8,616 bases of DNA from Pirellulales bacterium (GCA_022844585.1 JALHLM010000021.1:1-8616); one strand, 5' to 3'. Numbered from the stretch's first letter, positions 1 to 6,048 are shown. Notes: generated from the sequence alone by a model not told the origin. Translations and numbers: made by a program.

Positions 1-1359
1 CCCGTGGTGATGATCACCGGCTCTCCGGGCGTTCGCGAGCGGTTCAACAACCCGCTGCTGCACCACCGCGTCCGCGATTTCCGCACGCAGCTCGAAGTCT
101 TCGAGAAGATCTGCGTCGCCGGCACCGAGTTGAACGACCCGCTAGTCGCCTTCCGCGAAATCGACCGCTGCCTGGAAGCCGCTGCGCGCTACAAACGCCC
201 GGTCTACATCGAAATCCCGCGCGACATGGTCAAGGTCGTGCCCGGCGCTCCGTATGAACCCTCCATCAGCCCGCCGCAGAGCGATTCCGACGCCCTCGCC
301 GAAGCGGTTCAGGAAGCCGGCGAACTGGTCCGCCGCGCCCGCCGCCCGATCATCATCGCCGGCGTCGAGATTCACCGCTACGGCCTGCAAGACGCGCTCC
401 TGCAACTCGCCGAAGGCTCCGGCATTCCGATCGCCGCCACGATGCTCGGCAAAAGCGTCGTCGCCGAAACGCATCCGCTCTATGCGGGCCTGTACGAAGG
501 AGGCATGGGTCGCGAGGAAGTTACCAAGTTCGTCGAGGACAGCGATCTTATCGTGCTCCTCGGCACATTCATGACCGATATCGATCTCGGCATTTACACC
601 GCCAATCTCGATCCGCGCAAATGCATCTTCGCCACCAGCGAACAACTGCAGATCCGCCATCATCACTATCATGGCGTGCTGTTGGAAGATTTCATCCACG
701 GCCTCGCCGAACAGCGGCTCGATCCGCCGCCGCGAAAAGTCCCGCCACTGCCGCCCGGCTGGGGCGATGATTTCCGCCTCAAGCCCGAGGCCCCGATCAC
801 GATCACGCGCCTGATGGCGCGGCTCAATCTGGAACTCGACGAGCACACGATCGTGATCGCCGACGTGGGCGACGCCCTGTTCGCGGCCAGCGAGCTCGTG
901 ACACACGGCCGCACCGAGTTCATCTCGCCCGCCTATTACACATCGATGGGCTTCGCCGTCCCCGCGGCCTTAGGCGCCGGCGTCGCGCGGCCGCATCTCC
1001 GCACGGTGGCCATCGTCGGCGACGGCGCGTTCCAGATGAACGGCCAGGAACTCTCCTCGATCGTTCGCCTGGGCTTCAACACGATCGTGATCATCCTGGA
1101 CAACAAAGGCTACGGCACCGAACGCTTCCTCCACCCCGGCGACTTCAACGACATCCACCCCTGGGCCTACCACAAGCTCCCCGAAATCTACGGCGGCGGC
1201 ACCGGCTATGAAGTCCGCACGGAACAAGAATTCGACCAAGCCCTCCGCGCCGCCTGGGAAGACACGAGCGCAATGAGCATCATCCAGGTGCATATCGCAC
1301 TGGATGACGTGAGCAAGGCGCTGCGGCGCTTGGCGGAGAAGTTGAGTAAAAGGGTTTGA
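1..1359 (+). CDS. Thiamine-diphosphate 2-keto-acid decarboxylase, pyruvate/indolepyruvate decarboxylase type (5' end cut by window)
   Basis: The reading frame is open from base 1, so the true start and much of the PYR domain lie outside; 452 codons are visible of a family usually about 550 residues. From the left one sees the end of the PYR domain with the paired histidines of LLHH (bases 61-66), which match the catalytic His pair of pyruvate decarboxylases and are absent from acetolactate synthases. A central domain and the PP domain follow. The PP domain has the GDG...DN cofactor/Mg motif (GDG at 1018-1026, DN at 1099-1104) and a glutamate in GYGTERF (1120-1122) at the place of the catalytic Glu473 of Zymomonas PDC. 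The likely reaction is non-oxidative decarboxylation of a 2-keto acid to an aldehyde in the cytoplasm. The substrate cannot be told. The threonine of the ETGD segment in Zymomonas PDC appears as valine here (ADVGD). Codon use is strongly GC-rich. The next gene starts 18 bases downstream but differs in composition, so an operon is doubtful. Confidence 0.87.
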   Translation, partial: PVVMITGSPGVRERFNNPLLHHRVRDFRTQLEVFEKICVAGTELNDPLVAFREIDRCLEAAARYKRPVYIEIPRDMVKVVPGAPYEPSISPPQSDSDALAEAVQEAGELVRRARRPIIIAGVEIHRYGLQDALLQLAEGSGIPIAATMLGKSVVAETHPLYAGLYEGGMGREEVTKFVEDSDLIVLLGTFMTDIDLGIYTANLDPRKCIFATSEQLQIRHHHYHGVLLEDFIHGLAEQRLDPPPRKVPPLPPGWGDDFRLKPEAPITITRLMARLNLELDEHTIVIADVGDALFAASELVTHGRTEFISPAYYTSMGFAVPAALGAGVARPHLRTVAIVGDGAFQMNGQELSSIVRLGFNTIVIILDNKGYGTERFLHPGDFNDIHPWAYHKLPEIYGGGTGYEVRTEQEFDQALRAAWEDTSAMSIIQVHIALDDVSKALRRLAEKLSKRV

Positions 1360-1377
1360 GGCGAACGAGGTATTTTC

Positions 1378-1665
1378 ATGGCAAGTGTTATCGTCTTCGA
1401 GGACTGTGAGTCCCTTGGTGATTGCAATCGCGCATTTCTGCAATGGGCCGCGGATAATCCGAAAGGATTTTATCTGAATAGACGGGCACGCCGTTCGGCA
1501 TTGCTGCACGCTGTCGGTTGCAAGCACGTTTTCCTGCCAGAGGACGGAAGCAATACCACGTTTGCGAAGGTGTGTGCCATGTCAATTGAATTGTTGATTG
1601 AATGGGCACGCGAGAATGACGTTGACGACGACGAATGCAAGGATTGTTTTCCAGTCGATACTTGA
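1378..1665 (+). CDS. Small unrecognised protein with an NPKGFYLN segment
   Basis: The frame encodes 95 residues from ATG 1378 to TGA. The start is supported only by a weak GAGG-like site in gaacgagg about eight bases upstream. No family can be named with certainty. Residues 27-34 read NPKGFYLN, followed by a basic stretch (RRARRSALLHAVGCKHVF). From memory this pattern, N-P-x-G-[FY]-x-[IL]-N followed by an H/C-containing beta strand, recurs in small bacterial proteins and near nuclease domains, but the recollection is not a domain assignment. The C-terminus is acidic with two cysteines (ENDVDDDECKDC). There is no signal peptide or membrane segment, so a cytoplasmic protein is expected. Base composition is clearly less GC-rich than the decarboxylase gene just upstream, which suggests separate ancestry. 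It may pair with the membrane protein gene 116 bases downstream on the same strand. Confidence 0.6.
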   Translation: MASVIVFEDCESLGDCNRAFLQWAADNPKGFYLNRRARRSALLHAVGCKHVFLPEDGSNTTFAKVCAMSIELLIEWARENDVDDDECKDCFPVDT

Positions 1666-1714
1666 CATATCAGTCAAAATAGTTAGCCAATCGCACGTAT
1701 GCCGGGCGCGCACT

Positions 1715-1746
1715 GTTGTGGCGCGTTCTCCCGCCCGTGCCACAAC
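1715..1746 (+). other. GC-rich inverted repeat between the two low-GC genes
   Basis: GTTGTGGC (1715-1722) and GCCACAAC (1739-1746) are perfect 8-base inverted copies around a 16-base centre. They lie in the 116-base gap between the 95-residue and 316-residue genes. No T-run follows on either strand, so it is not a classic intrinsic terminator; an operator or mRNA hairpin is possible. A smaller inverted pair, TTGAC...GTCAA, at 1662-1677 overlaps the upstream stop codon. Confidence 0.35.
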
Positions 1747-1781
1747 GTGGTTGCATTTCGTAGTGGCATAGATCAATTCAC

Positions 1782-2732
1782 ATGAGCAGCAACTTGTCAT
1801 TGCGCGATCAGCTCTCCGCGATGTCACGCGACGAACTCAACATCGTGGCGAGGAAACTGCGCGTAAAGAGCTATCGCAAACTCAACAAGGACGTTCTCGT
1901 TCGGGAACTGCTCCTTGTCGATGACAGGAAGCTCCGTGCCGCGCTCAACATCACTTTCTGGGACAAATACCATAACCATGTCTATGGCTGGGCGAGCATT
2001 ATCGGAGTCGTTATCTCAGTCGTGCTGTACCTGCTGCCAGGCGGAGATGACACGGACGCGATCAACCTGCTGGCTGATAACAAGAAAGTTCATGACGACG
2101 TAGTCGGTCGATTTGATTCGCTTGAGTCCGCACAGGTCGAGAGTGAACGAAACCAATCGCAGCAACTGCAAGAGATTCTTTTGCGTTCCGAGGAGGCAGC
2201 CGGACACGGGCTTCTGAAGCCCGGAGATAGTGAATCTCCCGGCGGACGTGACTTAGGTCGAGATGGCGTATTCTTCGGCAATAAGACGTCGGCATCAACG
2301 ATGCGCGGGGGAGTTGTATTGTCGGAAGGTAACGATGTGCTTATTGCATTGTCTTTCAAAGGTGATTTGCTCTCCGCGACACTAAATCTTTTTGACAAGG
2401 ACGGCGTCCTGGTTGTAGAGGTTTCCGATCAATCCAAATTGGGCGGATCCGCCAACGAGTATTTTGTGAATAAAGAGCGAGAATTGCGGCCACAGAGGAT
2501 TGGAACGGATCGCCTCATTTATCGCGCCAAGGACGGAGTCACCGTTTGCGATATTCACTACGTGAATCGTTACTCGATCGTCATCCGTGGCGAGTTCTAT
2601 ACGCGAAGCGGTCGGCGAGTATCCATAAGCGACGAGCAAGGGCTACTGATTGATCCTGGACCGCATCTTTATGACATGCATATTTCTTTTCCGAACATCT
2701 TGCATCTATCGCCACTGCCGCCGCGCAATTAG
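1782..2732 (+). CDS. Unrecognised single-pass membrane protein with Rho-N/SAP-like N-terminal domain
   Basis: The frame encodes 316 residues from ATG 1782 to TAG. No Shine-Dalgarno site is evident, and Met14 is an alternative start. Domains seen by eye: residues 14-48 (MSRDELNIVARKLRVKSY..LNKDVLVREL) match the helix-extended-helix pattern of Rho-N/SAP-like domains, which in known families bind nucleic acid; residues 68-86 form one hydrophobic membrane helix (YGWASIIGVVISVVLYLLP); residues 103-140 are polar, Glu/Gln-rich and probably coiled coil. After a Gly/Pro/Ser linker comes a C-terminal beta-rich domain of about 140 residues (LFDKDGVLVVEV, YSIVIRGEFYTRSGRRVSI). The basic head suggests the N-terminus is in the cytoplasm and the C-terminal domain across the membrane; this is inferred. 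No catalytic motif is visible. GC content is well below that of the flanking core genes. The stop lies only 19 bases before the RAYT-associated repeat. Confidence 0.7.
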   Translation: MSSNLSLRDQLSAMSRDELNIVARKLRVKSYRKLNKDVLVRELLLVDDRKLRAALNITFWDKYHNHVYGWASIIGVVISVVLYLLPGGDDTDAINLLADNKKVHDDVVGRFDSLESAQVESERNQSQQLQEILLRSEEAAGHGLLKPGDSESPGGRDLGRDGVFFGNKTSASTMRGGVVLSEGNDVLIALSFKGDLLSATLNLFDKDGVLVVEVSDQSKLGGSANEYFVNKERELRPQRIGTDRLIYRAKDGVTVCDIHYVNRYSIVIRGEFYTRSGRRVSISDEQGLLIDPGPHLYDMHISFPNILHLSPLPPRN

Positions 2733-2751
2733 AGGCCGGGGGGACGTTGAC

Positions 2752-2949
2752 GTAGGTCAGGCACCCTGGTCGAAGGCAAATCACTTCGCACCGCGCCAAC
2801 GTCAACCAACACCCCAAACCCGCGCTGGCTAATTGCCTGACGGTTTGACGTCTTCTCCTGTCAGGCAATTTGCCTTCATCAACTCTGGAAGTGGCGGCGG
2901 TTGGTTTCGACGCCCCGCATCTTGGCTTCGACCAGGGTGCCTGACCTAC
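2752..2949. repeat. RAYT-associated repeat, left copy (90-18-90 nested inverted repeat)
   Basis: The outer ends are a perfect 24-base inverted repeat (2752-2775 and 2926-2949). An inner inverted pair of 15 bases with one mismatch, GGCTAATTGCCTGAC (2827-2841) and GTCAGGCAATTTGCC (2860-2874), surrounds an 18-base centre, so both arms are exactly 90 bases. The octamer GTCAGGCA or its complement therefore occurs four times in alternating orientation. Within each outer end CAGG-CAC-CCTG (2758-2768) can form a small hairpin right after GTAG. The parts of the arms between outer and inner motifs are only weakly complementary. It starts 19 bases after the stop of the membrane protein gene and ends 22 bases past the RAYT stop. 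Confidence 0.85.
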
Positions 2950-2971
2950 GGCGGACCGTCTGATACACCGC

Positions 2972-3520
2972 TTATTCGCCGGCGTTGCCGGGTAATTCGT
3001 TTGGCGGGCCTTTCGCCCAATCGGCCGGGTAATGGCCGCTGGCGACGTATTTGTGAAACGTCGACCAGGGCCAATCGCGCGGCGACGCCACGTAGCCGTG
3101 TTTGACCGGATTGAAGTGGATGTAGTCGAAGTGCGATTCGAGATCCCGTTCGTCGCGGATGGCATGCTCCCAGAAGCGGCGCTGCCAAACGCTGCGGCGA
3201 CGTTCCCGCGCACGGGAATGGGTGCGCGGGGGATCAACGTCGATCGCTTTCAACCAATCGAGCGTGAATCGCCGTTTAATCCAACCCCAGCGTATCGCGT
3301 AATCGTCATCCCCCGACGGCAACGTCCAAAGCGCATGCAGATGATCCGGCAATAACACCATGGCAATCGACTCAAACGGCAAGCGCCGCTGACATATCCT
3401 AAACACATTCCCAAACACGTCCCGGGCCAGCTCACGCTCGAACAACGGCGCGCGTCGCTCGGTCACGACAGTAAAGAAAAACGTCCCACCCGGTATGAAA
3501 AACCGACGATAGATCGACAT
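2972..3520 (-). CDS. REP-associated tyrosine transposase (RAYT, IS200-like Y1 family)
   Basis: The protein has 182 residues counted from ATG 3520-3518. The frame stays open upstream to a GTG at 3619, but those 33 codons run back into the flanking repeat and do not look conserved, so the ATG preceded by GGTGAG is preferred. The family cuts and joins single-stranded DNA at REP-type hairpins, with a tyrosine that forms a covalent 5' link. The HUH motif is His60-Leu-His62 in LLPDHLHALW, and the catalytic tyrosine is most likely Tyr133 in DYIHFNPVKHGYV, followed by the usual SPRDWPWSTFHKY block. The N-terminal GGTFFFTVVT strand is also typical. Length is normal and no frame break is seen, so the gene is probably intact. 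It is flanked at 22 and 38 bases by the two repeat copies expected to be its substrates. Confidence 0.93.
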   Translation of the reverse strand: MSIYRRFFIPGGTFFFTVVTERRAPLFERELARDVFGNVFRICQRRLPFESIAMVLLPDHLHALWTLPSGDDDYAIRWGWIKRRFTLDWLKAIDVDPPRTHSRARERRRSVWQRRFWEHAIRDERDLESHFDYIHFNPVKHGYVASPRDWPWSTFHKYVASGHYPADWAKGPPNELPGNAGE

Positions 3521-3558
3521 CTCACCAATTCTATCGTCCCAAAACGCCGCTTCAAATC

Positions 3559-3755
3559 GTAGGTCAGGCACCCTGGTCGAAGACAAAACGCTTGGCACCG
3601 CGCCAACGGCATCCAACACCCAAACCCGCGCCGGCTAATTGCCTGACAATTCGGCGCCCCCTCTCGTCAGGCAATTTGCCGGCATCGACTCGGGTTGTCG
3701 CATCAGTTAATTGTTGCGCCGCGCATTGCGACTTCGGCCAGGGTGCCTGACCTAC
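3559..3755. repeat. RAYT-associated repeat, right copy (89-18-90)
   Basis: The outer ends are 24-base inverted copies with one mismatch (3559-3582 and 3732-3755). The inner pair GGCTAATTGCCTGAC (3633-3647) and GTCAGGCAATTTGCC (3666-3680) is identical to that of the left copy and again encloses 18 bases. Compared by eye with the left copy, the left arms differ at about eight positions plus one 1-base indel, whereas the middles of the right arms are much more diverged. The right end overlaps the last codon of the EVE-domain gene: the gene's TAG lies inside the GTAG of the repeat. Confidence 0.85.
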
Positions 3756-4234
3756 CGCTTGGCGCGCAGGCCGAGCTTGTCCGCTAACTTGAGCACCGCC
3801 GCGAATTCCGCGTCGGTCACCGGTTGCACGGACAGCCGGGAGCCTTTGCGGAGGAGCTCCATGTTCTTCAGCGTGGGCACGTCGCGGAGTGCCGGGAGCG
3901 GGAGGAGATCGGTGAACGCTTCTTCGAGCTGAATGTCGACCATTTGCCAGATGGGGTTCGATTCCGAGGCCTTGGGATCGAAGTGATCGCTCTTCTTGTC
4001 CCACGCGGTGAAGTCGGGATAGCCTTCGCGGACGATCGTCGCCGTGCCCGCGACGCCGGCCGGGTCGCAACTCGAATGGTAGAACAGCACGCGGTCGCCC
4101 AGCTTCATGCTGTCGCGTAAAAAGTTCCGCGCCTGATAATTCCGCACGCCATCCCAAAACGTCGTCCGCTTGGGGCTCTTGGCAAGATCAAGAATCGAAA
4201 AACAATCCGGTTCGGATTTCAATAGCCAAGGCAT
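3752..4234 (-). CDS. EVE-domain protein (thymocyte nuclear protein 1-like)
   Basis: The protein has 160 residues and consists of a single EVE domain. Family hallmarks are the opening WLLKSEPDCFSILDL, then WDGVRNYQARNFLRD at about 28-42, GDRVLFYHSSCDPAGVAGTATIV, PDFTAWD, the NPIWQMVDIQL strand, and the closing MELLRKGSRLSVQPVTDAEF. EVE domains are relatives of YTH/PUA folds and some bind modified cytosine or adenine in nucleic acid; the ligand here is unknown. The protein is probably cytoplasmic. The gene follows proB on the same strand with 94 bases between, and a perfect 32-base inverted repeat ends seven bases before its ATG. No good Shine-Dalgarno site is visible (gtctccc precedes ATG). 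Its stop codon lies in the end of the RAYT repeat, so the last residues (GLRAKR) may have been reset by insertion, although the length is normal. Confidence 0.93.
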   Translation of the reverse strand: MPWLLKSEPDCFSILDLAKSPKRTTFWDGVRNYQARNFLRDSMKLGDRVLFYHSSCDPAGVAGTATIVREGYPDFTAWDKKSDHFDPKASESNPIWQMVDIQLEEAFTDLLPLPALRDVPTLKNMELLRKGSRLSVQPVTDAEFAAVLKLADKLGLRAKR

Positions 4235-4241
4235 GGGAGAC

Positions 4242-4324
4242 CAGTTTGAAGTTTTCAGTGTTCAGTTTTCAGTATACGGCATCCAAGCCCTCACTGAAAA
4301 CTGAACACTGAAAACTTCAAACTG
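4242..4324. repeat. Perfect 32-bp inverted repeat between proB and the EVE gene
   Basis: Bases 4242-4273 and 4293-4324 are exact inverted copies around a 19-base centre. Each arm contains TCAGT three times at seven-base spacing (TCAGTGTTCAGTTTTCAGT in the left arm). It is AT-rich in a GC-rich setting. Transcribed with proB it would form a very stable hairpin. There is no T-run after it in the minus direction, so it is not a standard terminator. It may be a dispersed repeat, a transcript-stabilising element, or a structure affecting translation of the EVE gene. Confidence 0.9.
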
Positions 4325-4328
4325 CCTT

Positions 4329-5468
4329 TTAACTTGTAACGACCACATTATCCCGATGAATCACCTCATCATACGGATGGTATCCAAGCGTCGCCGCGAT
4401 CGCGTCCGTGCGGAGGCCTTTAATTTTCTGGAGCTCTTCGGCGCTGTAGTTGGTAAGGCCGCGGGCGAATTCGTGGCCGGCGCGGTCACGGACGGCGACA
4501 ACGTCGCCTTTCTTGAAGTGCCCTTGCACTTCGACGACGCCGATTGGTAGCAGACTGCGCCCGCTCGATTCCACGGCGCGGCGTGCGCCGTCGTCGAGCA
4601 CCAGATAACCGCGCGGGCGGACGGTGAAGCCGATCCAGCGTTTGCGCGAGCCGATCGCCTGGCCTTGCGCGAGGAACAGCGTACCAACGTCTTCGCCCTT
4701 GAGAATCCGTTCGAGCGCGCCCGGCTGCTTGCCGGAAGTAATGATCACGTTTTCGCCCGCGGAAGTAGCCATCCGCGCGGCGACGAGCTTACTTGCCATG
4801 CCGCCTTTGCTGAGACCGGTGAGCTTGTCGCGCACTAAGGCGAACGTCGACTCGTCAAGCTTCGTGACGGTGGAGATCAACTTCGCGCTGCCGGACGACG
4901 GGTCGCCGTCGTAGAGGCCTTGCACGTCCGAGAGCAGTACGAGCAGCGGCGCGCGGATGAGGTTGGTGACCATCGCCGCGAGGCGATCGTTGTCGCCGAA
5001 CGTGGTTTGCAGTTCCTCGACGCTGACTGTGTCGTTCTCGTTGATGATCGGTACCGCGCCGAGTTCCAACAGCGTGTGGATGGTGTTCCGCACGTTGAGA
5101 TAGCGCTGGCGATCGTTGAGGTCTTCGGCGGTCAACAAGATCTGCGCCGCGTGGCGGCCGAATTTTCGCAAGGCCCGGTCATAAGTCTGCACCAGGTACG
5201 CCTGGCCGATCGCCGCCACGGCCTGGAGGTGGGCCAGGTCCGACGGCCGTTTTTTCAAGCCGAGCTGCCCCATCCCGGCGCCGACGGCGCCGGAACTGAC
5301 GAGTGCCACCTTCCGGCCAGCGACCAGCAGCGTGTTCAGCTCCTCGCTGAGGGCCGCGATTCGGGCCTCGTTCAGCGTGCCGTCCTCGCTGGTGAGCACG
5401 CGCGTGCCGACCTTCACAATCCAGGTATCGGCCTGCGTGGCAATTTCTTGGCGAAGTACGTCGGGCAT
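4329..5468 (-). CDS. proB: Glutamate 5-kinase
   Basis: The enzyme phosphorylates L-glutamate with ATP to glutamate 5-phosphate, the first step of proline synthesis, in the cytoplasm. The protein has 379 residues from ATG 5468-5466, the length expected for the two-domain form. The amino-acid kinase domain shows WIVKVGTRVLT (16-26), VSSGAVGAGM (57-66), INENDTVSVEEL (142-153), the FGDNDRLAAMV motif (157-167), SDVQGLYDGDP (180-190) and GGMASKL (222-228). A C-terminal PUA domain runs from about residue 287 (GYLVLDDGARRAV...) to the end. The frame is open 38 codons further upstream to a GTG overlapping the previous gene's stop, but family alignment favours the ATG chosen. No Shine-Dalgarno site is clear. 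The proA gene is not in the window. It is probably cotranscribed with the small gene upstream and possibly the EVE gene downstream. Confidence 0.97.
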   Translation of the reverse strand: MPDVLRQEIATQADTWIVKVGTRVLTSEDGTLNEARIAALSEELNTLLVAGRKVALVSSGAVGAGMGQLGLKKRPSDLAHLQAVAAIGQAYLVQTYDRALRKFGRHAAQILLTAEDLNDRQRYLNVRNTIHTLLELGAVPIINENDTVSVEELQTTFGDNDRLAAMVTNLIRAPLLVLLSDVQGLYDGDPSSGSAKLISTVTKLDESTFALVRDKLTGLSKGGMASKLVAARMATSAGENVIITSGKQPGALERILKGEDVGTLFLAQGQAIGSRKRWIGFTVRPRGYLVLDDGARRAVESSGRSLLPIGVVEVQGHFKKGDVVAVRDRAGHEFARGLTNYSAEELQKIKGLRTDAIAATLGYHPYDEVIHRDNVVVTS

Positions 5469-5578
5469 GAGGGCGATGGAATTGGGCCGGGTGGATTGAT
5501 GGACAGCAGTCGCAGAGATTTGGCGGACTAAGGAATGGATTCGAGATACGCCACAGCAGATTTGGAGCATCTGCTGTA

Positions 5579-5896
5579 TCACTCTAGCACGTCAAGAGTT
5601 TCGCCCTCTGACGCACCGTGTAACAACAGGTAATCTTCCCATCCATATTTGCCCGTGCAGCAAACGAGCGTAGCCATCTGCAAGGCCGGCTGTTCGGTCA
5701 ACAGGCGTTGAACGTGTTGCCAAATAGGAAGTACTGAGCCATCGGTCCAGCAGGTGAAGTTGACATAGTCGTCACCTGGTCCGCCTTCATCAACCTGCAC
5801 GTCAGCGCCAGTCTTTTTCAGAAAATCGCGAATGCCCAGCTGATCAAATTGGAGCAATTTACTAGGGTGAATTTGTATCGCAACGCAGTTTTGCAT
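5579..5896 (-). CDS. Unrecognised 105-residue protein upstream of proB
   Basis: The frame runs from ATG 5896-5894 to TGA. A GTG seven codons further upstream is also in frame, but the ATG has GGAGGG exactly seven bases before it, the better start. The protein begins MQNCVAIQIHPSKLLQFDQL and contains a central acidic-glycine segment (VDEGGPGDDYVNFTCW) and a late LVCCTGKYGWEDYLLLHG segment. No membrane helix or signal peptide is seen, so it is likely cytoplasmic. I do not recognise the family. Composition is less GC-rich than proB and purF. The gene is divergent from purF and ends 110 bases before proB, so it may lead the proB transcript. Its size and isolated, conserved-looking Trp/Cys/Gly positions resemble small accessory proteins, but this gives no function. 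Confidence 0.65.
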   Translation of the reverse strand: MQNCVAIQIHPSKLLQFDQLGIRDFLKKTGADVQVDEGGPGDDYVNFTCWTDGSVLPIWQHVQRLLTEQPALQMATLVCCTGKYGWEDYLLLHGASEGETLDVLE

Positions 5897-5903
5897 GAAA
5901 ATG

Positions 5904-5909
5904 CCCTCC
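5904..5909 (-). promoter_or_regulatory. Strong ribosome binding site deciding the start of the 105-residue gene
   Basis: On the minus strand GGAGGG lies seven bases before ATG 5896. It is one of two convincing Shine-Dalgarno sites in the window and rules against the in-frame GTG at 5917, which lies upstream of it. Confidence 0.7.
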
Positions 5910-5932
5910 GCCGGCACGTTCCGCGTTCAGTT

Positions 5933-5959
5933 TCTATAGTCTTCCCCCACTTTTGTCCC
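5933..5959 (-). promoter_or_regulatory. Weak candidate promoter for the minus-strand unit
   Basis: On the minus strand GGGACA (5959-5954) is followed after 15 bases by TATAGA (5938-5933). The fit is partial in both boxes and the spacer is short. It would start transcription near 5926, about 30 bases before the ATG and just upstream of the ribosome binding site, a sensible position. Confidence 0.25.
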
Positions 5960-6020
5960 TAGCGTACCTGTGTTCCGCCGCACGGAAAAGTCGGCCCAGA
6001 CCGTACTTGCGAGCATTTGG

Positions 6021-6048
6021 TTGTGAAAGTGCTAGCACCGCGTACAAT
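6021..6048 (+). promoter_or_regulatory. Candidate purF promoter with a palindrome in the spacer
   Basis: TTGTGA (6021-6026) and TACAAT (6043-6048) are separated by 16 bases, a fair sigma-70 fit. Only eight bases separate the -10 box from the purF ATG at 6057, so the transcript would be leaderless or nearly so, in line with the absence of a Shine-Dalgarno site. The spacer contains the perfect ten-base palindrome GTGCTAGCAC (6029-6038), suitably placed for a repressor. Confidence 0.45.

Larger units (their letters stand above)
2752..3755 (-). mobile_element. RAYT unit: Y1 transposase between two direct copies of its repeat
   Basis: A RAYT gene on the minus strand sits between two copies of a ~198-base repeat in the same orientation (2752-2949 and 3559-3755). 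Each copy begins with GTAGGTCAGGCACCCTGG and ends in the reverse complement, so the whole 1004-base unit starts with GTAG and ends with CTAC. In known RAYT systems (E. coli TnpA-REP) the enzyme recognises REP hairpins next to a GTAG-type tetranucleotide, so the gene and the repeats are very likely partners. Whether the 1004-base block ever moved as one, or the gene is simply flanked by REP-type elements as is usual for RAYTs, cannot be told from one copy. No target-site duplication was recognised. Confidence 0.75.

Noticed and set aside
142..906. Long minus-strand open frame of 254 codons inside the decarboxylase gene
   Set aside because: It is antisense to a gene with clear family motifs; GC-rich third positions keep the opposite frame open. 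The translation looks like no known family.
2581..3237. Minus-strand open frame of 218 codons running from the membrane protein gene through the left repeat into the RAYT gene
   Set aside because: It crosses three unrelated features in the wrong frame; the RAYT motifs lie in a different frame.
2752..3755. CRISPR-like array, from repeated GTCAGGCA cores
   Set aside because: The cores alternate in orientation and belong to two large inverted-repeat elements; there is no regular repeat-spacer pattern.
4242..4324. Intrinsic terminator for proB
   Set aside because: The stem is perfect but no T-run follows in the minus direction, and it is AT-rich; it was kept as a repeat only.
4920..5531. Plus-strand open frame of 203 codons antisense to proB
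   Set aside because: It fully overlaps the catalytic domain of proB and shows no motifs of its own; it is a codon-bias shadow.
5469..5582. Upstream extension of proB to a GTG overlapping the stop of the preceding gene
   Set aside because: The overlap looks like translational coupling, but the extra 38 residues have no counterpart in glutamate 5-kinases and the ATG at 5468 gives normal length.
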